A stretch of DNA of 64,000 nucleotides from G963677185 sp963677185 (GTDB lineage: Bacteria > Bacillota > Syntrophomonadia > Syntrophomonadales > Syntrophomonadaceae): positions 2,790,001 to 2,854,000 of the forward strand of contig OY781889.1 in assembly GCA_963677185.1 (NCBI GenBank), in the 5' to 3' direction. The notes under the pieces were generated by a model. That model did not search any database. It was not told the DNA's origin and saw only the letters and a program-made list of their open reading frames with translations. Below, one piece after another: positions 43,508 to 52,291 of the stretch. Numbering within the stretch: the stretch's first letter is position 1; each line of letters begins with the position of its first letter. The position numbers and the translations under genes are program-made.

Positions 43508-44506
43508 TTAGCCTCCGATCTGGAACATTTTGCGCTGGTTTTCGCTGCCCCATCCGTCTTCCATGTGATGCTCACGCGGTTTCAGAGCAATGCATTCCCT
43601 GAAAAGCTCGGCTATTTCTTCGTCGGAAGCTCCAGCCCTGATTGCTTCCCTCAAAGCCACTTCACCCCGGTCATGCAAGCATGCTCTGAGCCGGCCGTCT
43701 GCGGTAAGGCGCAACCGGTTGCAGCTATGGCAGAAATGTTTGGAAATGGGACTTATGAAGCCAATGCTCCCATTGCCGCCGGGTATAACAAAATTTTCTG
43801 CCGGACCATTGCCCGCCACAGTTTTATCGGGATTGAGAGCATAGTACTTTTGAACTTCCCTGCGAATATCCTGGATGGAAATGAACTTGCCCGATTCCCA
43901 GAAAAGCAGATCCCCTACCGGCATAAACTCGATAAAGCGCACATGCAGAGGGAGCTTATATGCCAGGCGGGCAAAATCGCCTATCTCATCATCGTTGAAA
44001 CCCTTGATCGCCACAACGTTGATCTTCACCGGGTGCAAACCCTCTGCCAGGACTTCTTCAATAGCTTGATAAACCTTTTTTATGTCACCGCCGCGGGTTA
44101 TTTTAGCATATTTTTCTGGATTCAGCGAATCCATGCTGATATTTACCCGGTCCAGCCCGGCTGCTTTCAATTCGCCGACTTTGCCGGCCAGAAGAATGCC
44201 ATTGGTGGTGAGGGCAATTTCTTCAATTTTAGGAATCTCATGAATATATGATATCAGCGTGGCGATGTTGCGCCTTATAAGCGGCTCTCCACCGGTAAGC
44301 CTGACTTTTCGAATACCCAGTTCAGAACTTATTCCAGTAACCCTGGCGATTTCCTCCAGGCTCAGTATCTGGCCATGCTCAAGCAAACGGGTGAAACCGT
44401 CTCCAGGCATGCAATACAAGCAGCGCAGATTACAGCGATCAGTGATTGATATCCTCAAATAATCTATCTGCCGGTCGAAACTATCCCGGTTCTTCTGATT
44501 ACGCAT
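43508..44506 (-). CDS. moaA: GTP 3',8-cyclase (radical SAM)
   Basis: 332 aa. First step of molybdenum cofactor synthesis from GTP. N-terminal radical SAM cluster C25-x3-C29-x2-C32 (CNLRCLYC), GGEPL for SAM binding, and the C-terminal second iron-sulfur cluster CHSCNRLRLT...C. Normal length. It is preceded by a small conserved-looking ORF 15 bp upstream and followed by moaC at 1 bp, so all four genes should be one operon. Confidence 0.96.
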   Translation of the reverse strand: MRNQKNRDSFDRQIDYLRISITDRCNLRCLYCMPGDGFTRLLEHGQILSLEEIARVTGISSELGIRKVRLTGGEPLIRRNIATLISYIHEIPKIEEIALTTNGILLAGKVGELKAAGLDRVNISMDSLNPEKYAKITRGGDIKKVYQAIEEVLAEGLHPVKINVVAIKGFNDDEIGDFARLAYKLPLHVRFIEFMPVGDLLFWESGKFISIQDIRREVQKYYALNPDKTVAGNGPAENFVIPGGNGSIGFISPISKHFCHSCNRLRLTADGRLRACLHDRGEVALREAIRAGASDEEIAELFRECIALKPREHHMEDGWGSENQRKMFQIGG

Positions 44507-44521
44507 ATAAATCCCGCTCTC

Positions 44522-44710
44522 TTACTGGAAACACCCTAGCTCACATGCATTGATCCTGATATCCAGTTCATCGCATACCCGGGCCATAACACCGTGCTCC
44601 ACCTCGTATTTGGTCATGAGTTCCCTGGCCACCGTGCAACTCACCTTGCCGACCGGCGACTGGTCACGGGCTGCAATTATCTCTTCGATAAGTTTGTCCC
44701 TGTCCTTCAT
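44522..44710 (-). CDS. Small protein (62 aa), first gene of the moa operon
   Basis: Not recognised. MKDRDKLIEEIIAARDQSPV is followed by KVSCTVARELMTKYEV, then HGVMARVCDELDIRINACELGCF. Three cysteines, two of them near the C-terminus (ACELGC), could bind metal. Mostly helical and soluble. A good upstream GGAGACG precedes the ATG. Its position directly before moaA suggests a role in molybdenum cofactor or molybdoenzyme metabolism, but nothing in the sequence proves this. Confidence 0.65.
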   Translation of the reverse strand: MKDRDKLIEEIIAARDQSPVGKVSCTVARELMTKYEVEHGVMARVCDELDIRINACELGCFQ

Positions 44711-44831
44711 GGTCGTCTCCTTCTGCTTTTAAAGCTCCTTATGTATCAACGGTTTCCCCGGGCAAATATCTTCCATCGGGAAACACCATTCCATATTCAT
44801 TGTCACACCTAATTCATTAAACAACAAATCT

Positions 44832-44954
44832 TTATTTTAGAAAAGGGGAAACCGCAGCATTATGCAGCGATTCCGGCGCAATTAAAACGGAGTCATCCTC
44901 CCAATGAAAGCACCGCATTGCTTCTGTCTGCATCTTTGAATGCTGTTCGTTCAT
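44832..44954 (-). CDS. Possible small protein (40 aa)
   Basis: ATG-initiated frame beginning MNEQHSKMQTEAMRCFHWED and ending NAAVSPFLK, with GCGGAG 13 nt upstream. It fills part of the 300-bp gap between the por operon and the moa operon. No family recognised. The frame could be chance. Confidence 0.28.
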   Translation of the reverse strand: MNEQHSKMQTEAMRCFHWEDDSVLIAPESLHNAAVSPFLK

Positions 44955-45017
44955 TTGGCTCTGACTCCGCAGCTTCGCTCCTCCGTTGGAATGGCGGCTG
45001 TCGCCGCCTGATATGTG

Positions 45018-45956
45018 CTAAATCGTAATCTTTGCCCGTTCCCGCATAAATGCGATCTCGTGATCAATGTCGCCTTGAATTTCGGCAATGCGCTGTGCAG
45101 CGTCCGGGCCTTTGAGCAAGCGGTTGAAACGGCCCTGCTTCATTACATATTCATCCACTGGAGCAGCCTCTTTTTTGCCGCTAATGATATTCGTGCTGGG
45201 ATTATTAAAGCTGATCTTCCTGTTTTCTGCTTCCCATAACAGCCAGGCTCCGCTGCGCACTGCCATGCGGCTCATCTGCACGGTGTCAGGCATGTCGAAC
45301 TGCCAGCCTAAATAGCAGGGCGCCAGAATTTCGATGTATTTAAAGCCCGGGATGTTTTTAGCTTTTACCACCTTGTCGTACAGGTCGCCGGGGTAAGCCA
45401 CGGTGGTGGTAGCTACGTAGGGAATATTATGCTCCAGCATCAGCAGAGCCATGTTTTTCTTGGGCTGGCGCTTGCCGGTGGGGGTGGTAGTAGTGAAACT
45501 GCCGCGCGGGGTGGCACCGCTGCGCTGTACTCCGGTGTTGCTGTAGGCTTCATTGTTATAGCAAAAGAAAATTATATTGTCGTTGCGCTCGGCTGCGGCT
45601 GAAAGCGCCTGGAAACCGATGTCATACGTGCCGCCATCGCCCACCCAGGCGAATATCGTAGGCAGTTCGCCCTGCAGGCGGCCCTTTTCCTTCATTATTT
45701 CAACCGCGTGTACAATACCGGAGGCCGAAGAGCCCGCGCTCGCAAAGGTAATATTAATACAGGGCCAGTTGTAGCCCAGCTTGGGAGTCATGCCCATGCT
45801 GGCAACCGAGCAGGAAGGGGTCAGCAGCATAATGGCGTTCGAACCCAAAGCCTTGCCTACAATGCGCAGCGCCATTGTGGCGGGACAGCCGCCGCAGGCC
45901 CCGTTGCCGCTTAAAACCTGCTCATTATCCGGTAATTTTTTAATACTGGTAGTCAT
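45018..45956 (-). CDS. porB: Pyruvate/2-ketoacid:ferredoxin oxidoreductase, beta subunit
   Basis: 312 aa. Thiamine-diphosphate subunit: CGGCPATMALRIVGKALG at the start with cluster-binding Cys, the TPP motif GDGGTYDIGFQALSAA...NN, and SNTGVQRSGATPRG. Converts a 2-ketoacid and CoA to acyl-CoA, CO2 and reduced ferredoxin. Last gene of porCDAB. Pyruvate is the likely substrate, but 2-ketoisovalerate-type enzymes look similar. Confidence 0.93.
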   Translation of the reverse strand: MTTSIKKLPDNEQVLSGNGACGGCPATMALRIVGKALGSNAIMLLTPSCSVASMGMTPKLGYNWPCINITFASAGSSASGIVHAVEIMKEKGRLQGELPTIFAWVGDGGTYDIGFQALSAAAERNDNIIFFCYNNEAYSNTGVQRSGATPRGSFTTTTPTGKRQPKKNMALLMLEHNIPYVATTTVAYPGDLYDKVVKAKNIPGFKYIEILAPCYLGWQFDMPDTVQMSRMAVRSGAWLLWEAENRKISFNNPSTNIISGKKEAAPVDEYVMKQGRFNRLLKGPDAAQRIAEIQGDIDHEIAFMRERAKITI

Positions 45957-45987
45957 ATATCATCCAGTCCTTTCGTGGTCTATGCTT

Positions 45988-47118
45988 TTATTCATCCATC
46001 ATGGCGCGAATCTCGGCAGCCATGAAGCGACGGGTTAGATCGATACCGCCAATGCCCATTACCCGGTTCTTAATCGTGATGTCTTTGCGGTGTTCAAAGA
46101 GCACGCTTTTCAGCTCTGAAGCTAAAATACCGCCGGGGTATCCGTAGTTATAGTTACGATCCAGCACCATCACCTGCGCATTTTGCGGCAGTGCATTGAT
46201 AATATCCTCGGTTGGGAATGGCAGATACAGGCGCGGCCGCAATAAGCCAGCTGCGATGCCCTGCTCGCGAAGGATGTCAACGGAAAGCCTTAATTCTGCC
46301 GCCATACTGTTTACAGCAAAAACTACCACTTCGGCGTCTTCCAGCCTATAGGTGTCGATGGTTCCGCCGTCCCACATGCCGGTGATCTCCTTATATTCCT
46401 GCGCGGCCTGCTTTACCAACGGAATCGCCGCTAGTATATCCTCGGACAGCATCTGGCGGAATTGTGCGTATTCGGGCGCATTTGTCACATTGCTGAATGA
46501 AGAGGGGTTTGCCGGATCGAGCCGCCATTCCGGTTCGTGCGGAGGCAGGAAACGGTCGATATCCTCCTGTGGCGGCAGGGTGAGGGGCATCAGGCAATGA
46601 GATATTGCAAAGCCATCGAAGTTGACCATTACTGGGATATTGATCTGTTCGGCCACGCGGAAAGCCTGCAAAATGGTGTTGAACACCTCCTGGTTAGAGG
46701 AGCAGTGATACTGAATCCAGCCGGTATCGCGCTGGGCAAATGAGTCCTGATGATCAGCCCACAGGGTCCAGGGGGCAAATATGCCGCGGTTAACGTTGCA
46801 CATTACAACCGGCAAACGTCCACCGGAAGCCATATGTAAAACCTCGTGCATATATAACAGGCCGTTGGCCGAGGTGGCTGTGAAAACGCGGGCACCGGCA
46901 GCAGCAGCGGCCACAGCAGCAGCCATGGCGCTATGTTCGCCTTCCACCGGAATGAAGCGGGCGTTCAGCTCGCCATTTTCGACCATAGCGGCCACCGCTT
47001 CCATGATGCTGGTCTGGGGGGTGATGGGGTAGCCTGGCACTACATCCACTCGGGCGCTTTTAACTGCCAGCGCGGCAGCATAGGCACCGGTTTCCATTCT
47101 AACTTGCGCCGCTTTCAT
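45988..47118 (-). CDS. porA: Pyruvate/2-ketoacid:ferredoxin oxidoreductase, alpha subunit
   Basis: 376 aa. Pyrimidine-binding and transketolase C-terminal domains: VVPGYPITPQTSIMEA, PVEGEHSAMAAAVAAAAAG, FTATSANGLLYMHE and DRNYNYGYPGG. It lies between porD (4 bp) and porB (31 bp). Confidence 0.93.
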   Translation of the reverse strand: MKAAQVRMETGAYAAALAVKSARVDVVPGYPITPQTSIMEAVAAMVENGELNARFIPVEGEHSAMAAAVAAAAAGARVFTATSANGLLYMHEVLHMASGGRLPVVMCNVNRGIFAPWTLWADHQDSFAQRDTGWIQYHCSSNQEVFNTILQAFRVAEQINIPVMVNFDGFAISHCLMPLTLPPQEDIDRFLPPHEPEWRLDPANPSSFSNVTNAPEYAQFRQMLSEDILAAIPLVKQAAQEYKEITGMWDGGTIDTYRLEDAEVVVFAVNSMAAELRLSVDILREQGIAAGLLRPRLYLPFPTEDIINALPQNAQVMVLDRNYNYGYPGGILASELKSVLFEHRKDITIKNRVMGIGGIDLTRRFMAAEIRAMMDE

Positions 47119-47122
47119 ACTG

Positions 47123-47380
47123 CTACTCCTCCTTTTCCATACTGATTGCTCCGGTGGGGCATTCTACGGCGCACACACCGCAGCCCTTGCAGTAGCGGTA
47201 ATCAATCGTAATTTCATCGCGGTCAATAACCGCTTCCGGACAATATACCCAGCAAAATTGGCATTTGGTGCATTTCTGAAGGTCAACTACCGGACGGTGC
47301 ACTCGCCATGAGCCTGTGTCGCCGCCTGCGCCCTTCATCGGCCAGGAAATGGGCCGGTAGGCTTTTGTAACTGATTTCAT
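47123..47380 (-). CDS. porD: Pyruvate/2-ketoacid:ferredoxin oxidoreductase, delta (ferredoxin) subunit
   Basis: 85 aa. Two [4Fe-4S] motifs, CTKCQFCWVYCPE and CKGCGVCAVECPTGAI, carry electrons from the catalytic subunits to free ferredoxin. Typical size for the separate delta subunit. Confidence 0.94.
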   Translation of the reverse strand: MKSVTKAYRPISWPMKGAGGDTGSWRVHRPVVDLQKCTKCQFCWVYCPEAVIDRDEITIDYRYCKGCGVCAVECPTGAISMEKEE

Positions 47381-47417
47381 TAAATTCCATTCCTTTCGCT
47401 AATCCCAATATTGAGCG

Positions 47418-47960
47418 CTATAGACCAATCCTGGTCACAGTGGTGTATGCCTTGCCAGCAGCGCCCAAATTGCGCTCACCGTTATTGCCCGGCCATTTAT
47501 TAAGGATGGTTTGTTCCATAATTTTTTGCGGTATATTCAGTACCCGGCATACTGCGCCAAAAAGTGGAATATTGATAGTGGGTCCATCGGTGGAAAACAA
47601 CCCGGCTTCGCGAGCGATGGCGTCAGCATCTACCTGCCAGGTAGGGTGTTTATCCACGGCCGCCGCGCACGGAGCATTGATGATCACGGTGCCGATCTCA
47701 GTAATGCCTTCACTGACCGCCGTTTCGGTTAGCTTTTCGCTCATCACTACCACATAATCGGGCAGTTCACATTGACTGTGCGCGTGTATGGTGGTGGGGG
47801 ACATGCGCACTGCAGCCCGCACCGGGGCTCCGCGGCGTTCCACCCCGAAGAAAGGCAAGGCTTGTCCATGCTCACCGTTTTCCAGCGCAGCCTGCGCTAA
47901 CAAATGAGCCAGGGTAACGGAGCCCTGCCCGCCAAACCCATTGATTCTTAGTTCTAACAT
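47418..47960 (-). CDS. porC: Pyruvate/2-ketoacid:ferredoxin oxidoreductase, gamma subunit
   Basis: 180 aa. MLELRINGFGGQGSVTLAHL and PFFGVERRGAPVRAAVRMS are the gamma-subunit signature. First gene of the operon. The ATG at 47960 has GGAGG 7 nt upstream, and the domain begins right there; a longer frame adds seven residues only. Confidence 0.93.
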   Translation of the reverse strand: MLELRINGFGGQGSVTLAHLLAQAALENGEHGQALPFFGVERRGAPVRAAVRMSPTTIHAHSQCELPDYVVVMSEKLTETAVSEGITEIGTVIINAPCAAAVDKHPTWQVDADAIAREAGLFSTDGPTINIPLFGAVCRVLNIPQKIMEQTILNKWPGNNGERNLGAAGKAYTTVTRIGL

Positions 47961-48048
47961 ATTGTTCCTCCATTCTTCCATTGAACAGTTATAAGGAAGG
48001 GCATGAATCCGGCTAGATTAATACCGGGGATTCAGCTTTCATGAATTT

Positions 48049-48321
48049 CTATAATGTTTCGGATACCACCAGCTGATCTCCTGCTAATGGCAGATCAGAA
48101 AAACGCACCGCATCATGCGGTGCTCACAGCCGTACTTCATTTTGTTCCAAAATTTTCCGGACTTCCATACTGCAAAAATTGGAATTGACCAGATCAATAT
48201 CTACCAGGGCCACCTCTTCTTGCTTGCTCGCGGCCAGCTGAAGGGCCAGGCTGATTGAGCACTCGCTCTTGCCGGAGCCGAACACTCCGTTAAGTACGCT
48301 TACCCGCTTGTATTCTGGCAA
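48049..48321 (-). pseudogene. Decayed P-loop ATPase gene (CobQ/MinD-like), internal deletion
   Basis: Only the N-terminal 65 residues remain readable: LNGVFGSGKSECSISLALQL is a Walker A region, and VALVDIDLVNSNF the following strand. A TGA then coincides with a hairpin, and a short C-terminal-like piece (LAGDQLVVSETL and stop) follows at 48049-48090. Full-length relatives are normally several times longer. The expected start codon upstream is ATT (48334-48336) behind GAGGG, so the start may also be lost; TTG 48321 is the alternative. It sits upstream of porC, where such ATPase genes could have functioned with the oxidoreductase. Confidence 0.65.
48099..48123 (-). terminator. Terminator inside the ATPase pseudogene
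   Basis: GCACCGCAT/ATGCGGTGC with a single-base loop, directly after the TGA, followed on the minus strand by GTTTTTC. Confidence 0.7.
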
Positions 48322-48603
48322 TTCTATTGTTTTAATAATGTGCTATCCCTCACGATTGAATATCTATAAATTATAATGAAACAACGATGGCGAATCAACT
48401 TAGTGCGATTTTGAACATAATTATTACTTTGCAACTCATTTCCCTGATCATTGTGCCATGAGATATGCCTGATTCAGTGATTGAAATCCTCATTATTGGC
48501 ACCTGGTGTGATATTTATTATCATGCCAACTAATCCTTGGTATAATGGCCGGCTTGTGACAAAATATATAGTGATAATCTATTAATGCAGGTGGGATTGA
48601 GTT
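48322..48603. other. AT-rich divergent intergenic region
   Basis: Separates the ATPase pseudogene (minus) from the C39-like gene (plus). I see only AT-rich promoter-like stretches (for example TATAAT at 48540-48545) and no riboswitch or gene. Confidence 0.4.
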
Positions 48604-49470
48604 ATGAGCAAACCTGGCGAAATTCTAGCGCGGGCTGTGACCGCAACCATCCTGGCCATATGCCTGGCTGGAGTCTGCTGCCTGGCGCCCTCATACCCTC
48701 CCGGCCAGACAGGATGCGTCCCGGGTGCAGCTGCACTTGCCAGCGGCAGTTCAGCCACCAGCCTGATGGACGGCCCTCTGGGCTGCCTGGCCCAGTTTTG
48801 TATTCACTATTCCGATTTCGAGGAGATGATCCGTCCTGTTCCTGCTCATAGCTGGGACAAGTGGGGCCTGGGCATTTCTGAAGAGGAGTATGTGAGCAAC
48901 GACCCCGGCTATGACTGGTATATAAACCAGAATAAAACCGGCAAGTACGGCTTCGAAAACTGCGGTCCCGCCTGTGTTACCATGGCATGCGAATGGTCTG
49001 ATCCCTATTTCAGCCACAAGACCGAAGAAGCCCGGGATACTTATCATGCTGACGGTGGATGGTGGTACATGGACGACATCGCTGCTTACATGGACATCTA
49101 TGGCATCCCCTACAATGAATCGATGAATCTCGGAGATGAACGCATCTTAAGAGAGTTGAGAGCCGGCTACATTCTTATTATCAACATAGACCTGAGCGCA
49201 TTAACATACAATAAAAATCAGAACCAGCATGTGGACAAATTCTATAGCGGCGGGACCGGGCATTTCATAATCCTCAAAGGCTTTGTGCTGGTAGATAATC
49301 AATTGTTCTACGAATGCTACGACCCCGCTAACTCTTCATACTATTACTCGCTCAGCAAAGAGCCCAAGGGCAAGGACCGCTACTACCGTGCCAGCGAAAT
49401 CCAGACCGCCATGGCGACCTGGTACAACAATTACCTGGTGGTGAAACCGATGTATGAGCACGGGGACTGA
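48604..49470 (+). CDS. Secreted C39-like cysteine peptidase
   Basis: 288 aa. N-terminal hydrophobic segment (residues 11-30) with Cys25/26 that may be a signal peptide. The papain-like C39_2 domain follows: Cys120 in ENCGPACVTMA, His220 in GTGHFIILKGF and Asp240 in CYDPANS make a plausible triad. Aromatic-rich body. It could cleave surface or extracellular peptides. Monocistronic, with GGTGGGA before the ATG and a strong terminator after it. No ABC exporter is nearby, so it is not a bacteriocin-processing exporter domain. Confidence 0.75.
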   Translation: MSKPGEILARAVTATILAICLAGVCCLAPSYPPGQTGCVPGAAALASGSSATSLMDGPLGCLAQFCIHYSDFEEMIRPVPAHSWDKWGLGISEEEYVSNDPGYDWYINQNKTGKYGFENCGPACVTMACEWSDPYFSHKTEEARDTYHADGGWWYMDDIAAYMDIYGIPYNESMNLGDERILRELRAGYILIINIDLSALTYNKNQNQHVDKFYSGGTGHFIILKGFVLVDNQLFYECYDPANSSYYYSLSKEPKGKDRYYRASEIQTAMATWYNNYLVVKPMYEHGD

Positions 49471-49499
49471 AACGAATGTAATATCAAGGGAACTTCATG

Positions 49500-49570
49500 A
49501 GATGCAGGGGGCCGGTTTTTCTATTTCAAATCTTTCAGATTTGAAATAGAAAAACCGGCCCCCTGCATCT
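49500..49570. terminator. Perfect 34-bp inverted repeat, bidirectional terminator
   Basis: Arms 49500-49533 and 49537-49570 are exact complements around a 3-nt loop and contain T5/A5 tracts. It lies between convergent genes and ends 2 bp before the stop codon of the bactofilin-like gene. Confidence 0.85.
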
Positions 49571-49571
49571 A

Positions 49572-50792
49572 TTAGCTGTTGATCTCAGGCTCCTGTATTT
49601 CCTTTTCATAATACATTTCCACCAGCGGTTTGCGCCCGGCCGCCAGGGCCAGTATCAGCGCGCCAAAGCACAGAGCGCTGGCGGCCAAAGATATCCAGAA
49701 TCCTAAAAGGGGTATGGTACAGGCTATTTGCAGGATGGTTATTCCCAGCAAAGCCTCCACCCAGGGACGCCTCAAGGATTCCTTTTTAACATAATCGTTG
49801 ATTCTGGCGCCGATATAACAACCGGTGACGGTGCTGGAAATCATGAATACCAGAATATATATCATGAAGGCCATAACTGAAATGGGGATCCCGATTATGG
49901 TCACCAGTACCAGCAAACAGGCCACCGGTGTAGCGATAATGGCCAGCATGCCCCAGCCCAGGGACGGGAGCGGCCTGTCCGCCAGCTGTTCTTGCATGCT
50001 TTCAAAACTGCGCCGGTGAATGGCGGTCCATATCAGCCAGATAATGAAGGACGCCACAATGCCCGCTATGGCACCAAAGAAGGTGAAGAATCCGGAACCG
50101 GACTGTGCTGATGCCGGCGTCGTAGCCGTATCTTTTACCGGCGGTTCTGTACGGGTTATTTTGCCGTTTACAACGGCAGCAGCATCTTTGGTCAACTCAT
50201 TGCTGCTGGTGTAATCAAGCGGGCCATTGATGCTGGCCAGTGGCCCCAACTCCAGGCGGTTCAGCTTCAGCAGGGCCCCCTTGCCTATGCCGCTGTTTAT
50301 TACGGCGCTGCTGAAACCTCCGTCCAAACGACCGTCAACCGGGCCGTTTACCACCAGCTTCGAGCCTGCTAAAGTGGCGTTTTTGGCAATGCGGCCGGTC
50401 TTTTCCACACTAACCGAGTTGGTGGCCACGGTCATATTGCCTCCCACGGTGCCGGCTATGCGGACATCCTGCATCGCCCCTCGGAAATCTCCAGCCGTCG
50501 TGCCATTCAGGGTAACCGCATTGGCAAAAACGATTGTGTCGCCTGATACTACCCCGTTGATAGTCACATTCTGGCCGAATATCAGCAGATCTCCATTCAC
50601 TTTTCCATCCACCTGGATCTCATTGCCAAAAATCAATAAATCGTCATCAACCACGACCTCTGTGCCCAGCTTCTGCCAGCCTGAATCCCCCTCGTCAGCT
50701 CCCATTACCTGCCAGGCCATCGCCGGTGTGCAGAATACTAATAGCATCAGCGCAGCCATTATTACGGGAATCAGCATTTTGCTCCTGTTCAT
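49572..50792 (-). CDS. Membrane protein with bactofilin-like polymer-forming domain
   Basis: 406 aa. Signal peptide (residues 1-26, PAMAW), then a beta-helical repeat domain (about 45-200) of short motifs such as VDGKVNGDLLIFGQNV and INGVVSGDTIVFA, as in bactofilins. Then a Thr/Pro linker and four membrane segments (about 230-385) with a large central loop. Predicted to be an extracytoplasmic polymerising or surface-shaping protein. It is 61 bp downstream of an anti-sigma gene, so it is probably a target or structural member of that ECF operon. Confidence 0.8.
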   Translation of the reverse strand: MNRSKMLIPVIMAALMLLVFCTPAMAWQVMGADEGDSGWQKLGTEVVVDDDLLIFGNEIQVDGKVNGDLLIFGQNVTINGVVSGDTIVFANAVTLNGTTAGDFRGAMQDVRIAGTVGGNMTVATNSVSVEKTGRIAKNATLAGSKLVVNGPVDGRLDGGFSSAVINSGIGKGALLKLNRLELGPLASINGPLDYTSSNELTKDAAAVVNGKITRTEPPVKDTATTPASAQSGSGFFTFFGAIAGIVASFIIWLIWTAIHRRSFESMQEQLADRPLPSLGWGMLAIIATPVACLLVLVTIIGIPISVMAFMIYILVFMISSTVTGCYIGARINDYVKKESLRRPWVEALLGITILQIACTIPLLGFWISLAASALCFGALILALAAGRKPLVEMYYEKEIQEPEINS

Positions 50793-50853
50793 TTACCTTC
50801 ACTCCTTTGCCGATTATCTCATTGAAACGCATAGTTGTCAGTCTGGCCTGTTT

Positions 50854-51387
50854 TCAGGCAGTATTTTTGGTTAAACGGCCGGTGCGGCTATTACGGCTTA
50901 TTAAATAAATCATCCCCACAACGGCTAGAAGAGCGCTGCTCTCGCCCAGGCTCCGCCATAAAATCTTCTCTACTAATTGCGGATTGCTGACCATGGCTGC
51001 GGCCGCAGCTGGAAGCTGACCCAGCAAGCGGGCTGTTTCACCCAGAAAATACTGTTCCAATCCGGTCAGTAAGCTGGAATACCAGCCAGTCAGCAACTGC
51101 CAGGCGATATATGAAAGCATAACCAGCACGACAGCAGAAACGCTCCAGATCGCGGCCATTATCCGCTTGCCCTCTTCAAGAAGCGGCGGTTCAAACACTG
51201 GCACCGGCGGCAGCAGTTCCTGTTCGAACCATTCGCATAACAAGCTGTTAATGCGCTCCTGTTCCCGGGCATCTTGCCTGCACTGGCCGCAATCCGCCAG
51301 ATGCCCCTTCACATCCCGGCTGACTCCAGGGGATGCCTGTCCGTCAAGGACGGTGCTGATTAGCTCCTTACCCGGGTGTTCTTTCAT
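50854..51387 (-). CDS. Anti-sigma factor with zinc-finger (zf-HC2) domain
   Basis: 177 aa. N-terminal H29-x3-C33-x2-C36 is the ZAS/zf-HC2 anti-sigma motif that binds the ECF sigma factor. Membrane segments at about residues 75-98 and 150-167 would tether it. Its ATG overlaps the sigma gene stop (ATGA), the usual arrangement for a sigma/anti-sigma pair. Confidence 0.87.
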   Translation of the reverse strand: MKEHPGKELISTVLDGQASPGVSRDVKGHLADCGQCRQDAREQERINSLLCEWFEQELLPPVPVFEPPLLEEGKRIMAAIWSVSAVVLVMLSYIAWQLLTGWYSSLLTGLEQYFLGETARLLGQLPAAAAAMVSNPQLVEKILWRSLGESSALLAVVGMIYLISRNSRTGRLTKNTA

Positions 51388-52013
51388 TCATTTATCCCCC
51401 TCTCCCGGAGTTTTTTAGCCAAAATTTTTTTGACCCTGAAAAGTCTGATGCCCACTGTATTACGCGGCAATTTCATGATCTCCGCTATTTCGTCGTAACT
51501 CAAATCCTGTTCAAACCTCAAGCTCAGCACCAGGCGATCCTCCAGGGGCAGTTCCGCCATTACTTCGCGTAGTATCCCGGCCCGTTCCTTCCTGATAAAA
51601 TGCTGTTCCACACTTTCGGACCCAGACCCGCTCCCCTCCAGGTAACGGCTGTATTCTGCCGCATCTGCGCAATTGCCAGGCCGACGGTCATTATTGCGCT
51701 CCAGGCTGACCAGGCGCCCGCGCTTCTTCAAAGCTGCCAGGCTTTCGTTCATGACAATGCGGTAAAGCCAGGTGTAGAAGGCCGATTGCCGCCTGAAAGC
51801 GCCCATCTTCTGGTAAGCCTTCAGAAACGACTCCCCTGCGGCCTCTTCCGCATCGGCGGGCACGTTCAAAACACGCAAGGCCAGCAGGTAGGCCTGGTGG
51901 TAGTATTTCTGATACAGAATCCCGAAGAGCTTTCCATCGCCGTTCTGGATCCTTTTCACCAGTTCCAGGTCATCCATATTAGCATCTTCAGGTTGTGAGC
52001 GCTCTGAAGCCAA
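51384..52013 (-). CDS. ECF-family RNA polymerase sigma factor
   Basis: 209 aa. Region 2 (ESFLKAYQKMGAFRRQ, YTWLYRIVMNESL) and region 4 (LPLEDRLVLSLRFEQ, YDEIAEIMKLPRNTVGIRL) with an acidic/Ser-rich linker; no region 3. Probably autoregulates the operon sigma, anti-sigma, bactofilin-like protein. TTG start behind GGAGG at 9 nt; an ATG 12 codons further has a weaker site. Confidence 0.9.
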   Translation of the reverse strand: MASERSQPEDANMDDLELVKRIQNGDGKLFGILYQKYYHQAYLLALRVLNVPADAEEAAGESFLKAYQKMGAFRRQSAFYTWLYRIVMNESLAALKKRGRLVSLERNNDRRPGNCADAAEYSRYLEGSGSGSESVEQHFIRKERAGILREVMAELPLEDRLVLSLRFEQDLSYDEIAEIMKLPRNTVGIRLFRVKKILAKKLRERGINE

Positions 52014-52208
52014 AATGCCGTTCCTCCTTCTTGCCGTATAGCAAGAACCTGCTGTCTTTACTATATTTGATTACTGTGCCAATGAAAAATTTCATATATT
52101 CCGCATAAATATTTTTTCTTGACCGGATTCTTCGAGGTGAGCGATTGAGCGAGGAAAGACGGTCAATGCAATTGCGGCGAAAAAAATGAATGGGCGGCAC
52201 AGTGGAGT

Positions 52209-52287
52209 AAAAAAAATCCCAGGGACGGTTCCGGTGATTTAAAATTTGCACTTTTTAATCACCGGAACCGTCCCTGGGATTTTTTTA
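52209..52287. terminator. Strong bidirectional terminator
   Basis: A-tract, then TCCCAGGGACGGTTCCGG pairing perfectly with its complement across a 17-nt loop, then T-tract. It serves the BMP lipoprotein gene, whose stop codon is 5 bp away. Confidence 0.9.
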
Positions 52288-52291
52288 TCGA

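Noticed and set aside
44711..45017. Molybdenum cofactor riboswitch upstream of the moa operon
   Set aside because: The expected conserved core could not be recognised on the minus strand; only an isolated GGCGGC/GCCGCC hairpin is present.
48604..49470. Bacteriocin ABC exporter peptidase
   Set aside because: Only the C39-like domain behind a signal-like segment is present; there are no transporter membrane or ATPase domains and no precursor peptide gene nearby.
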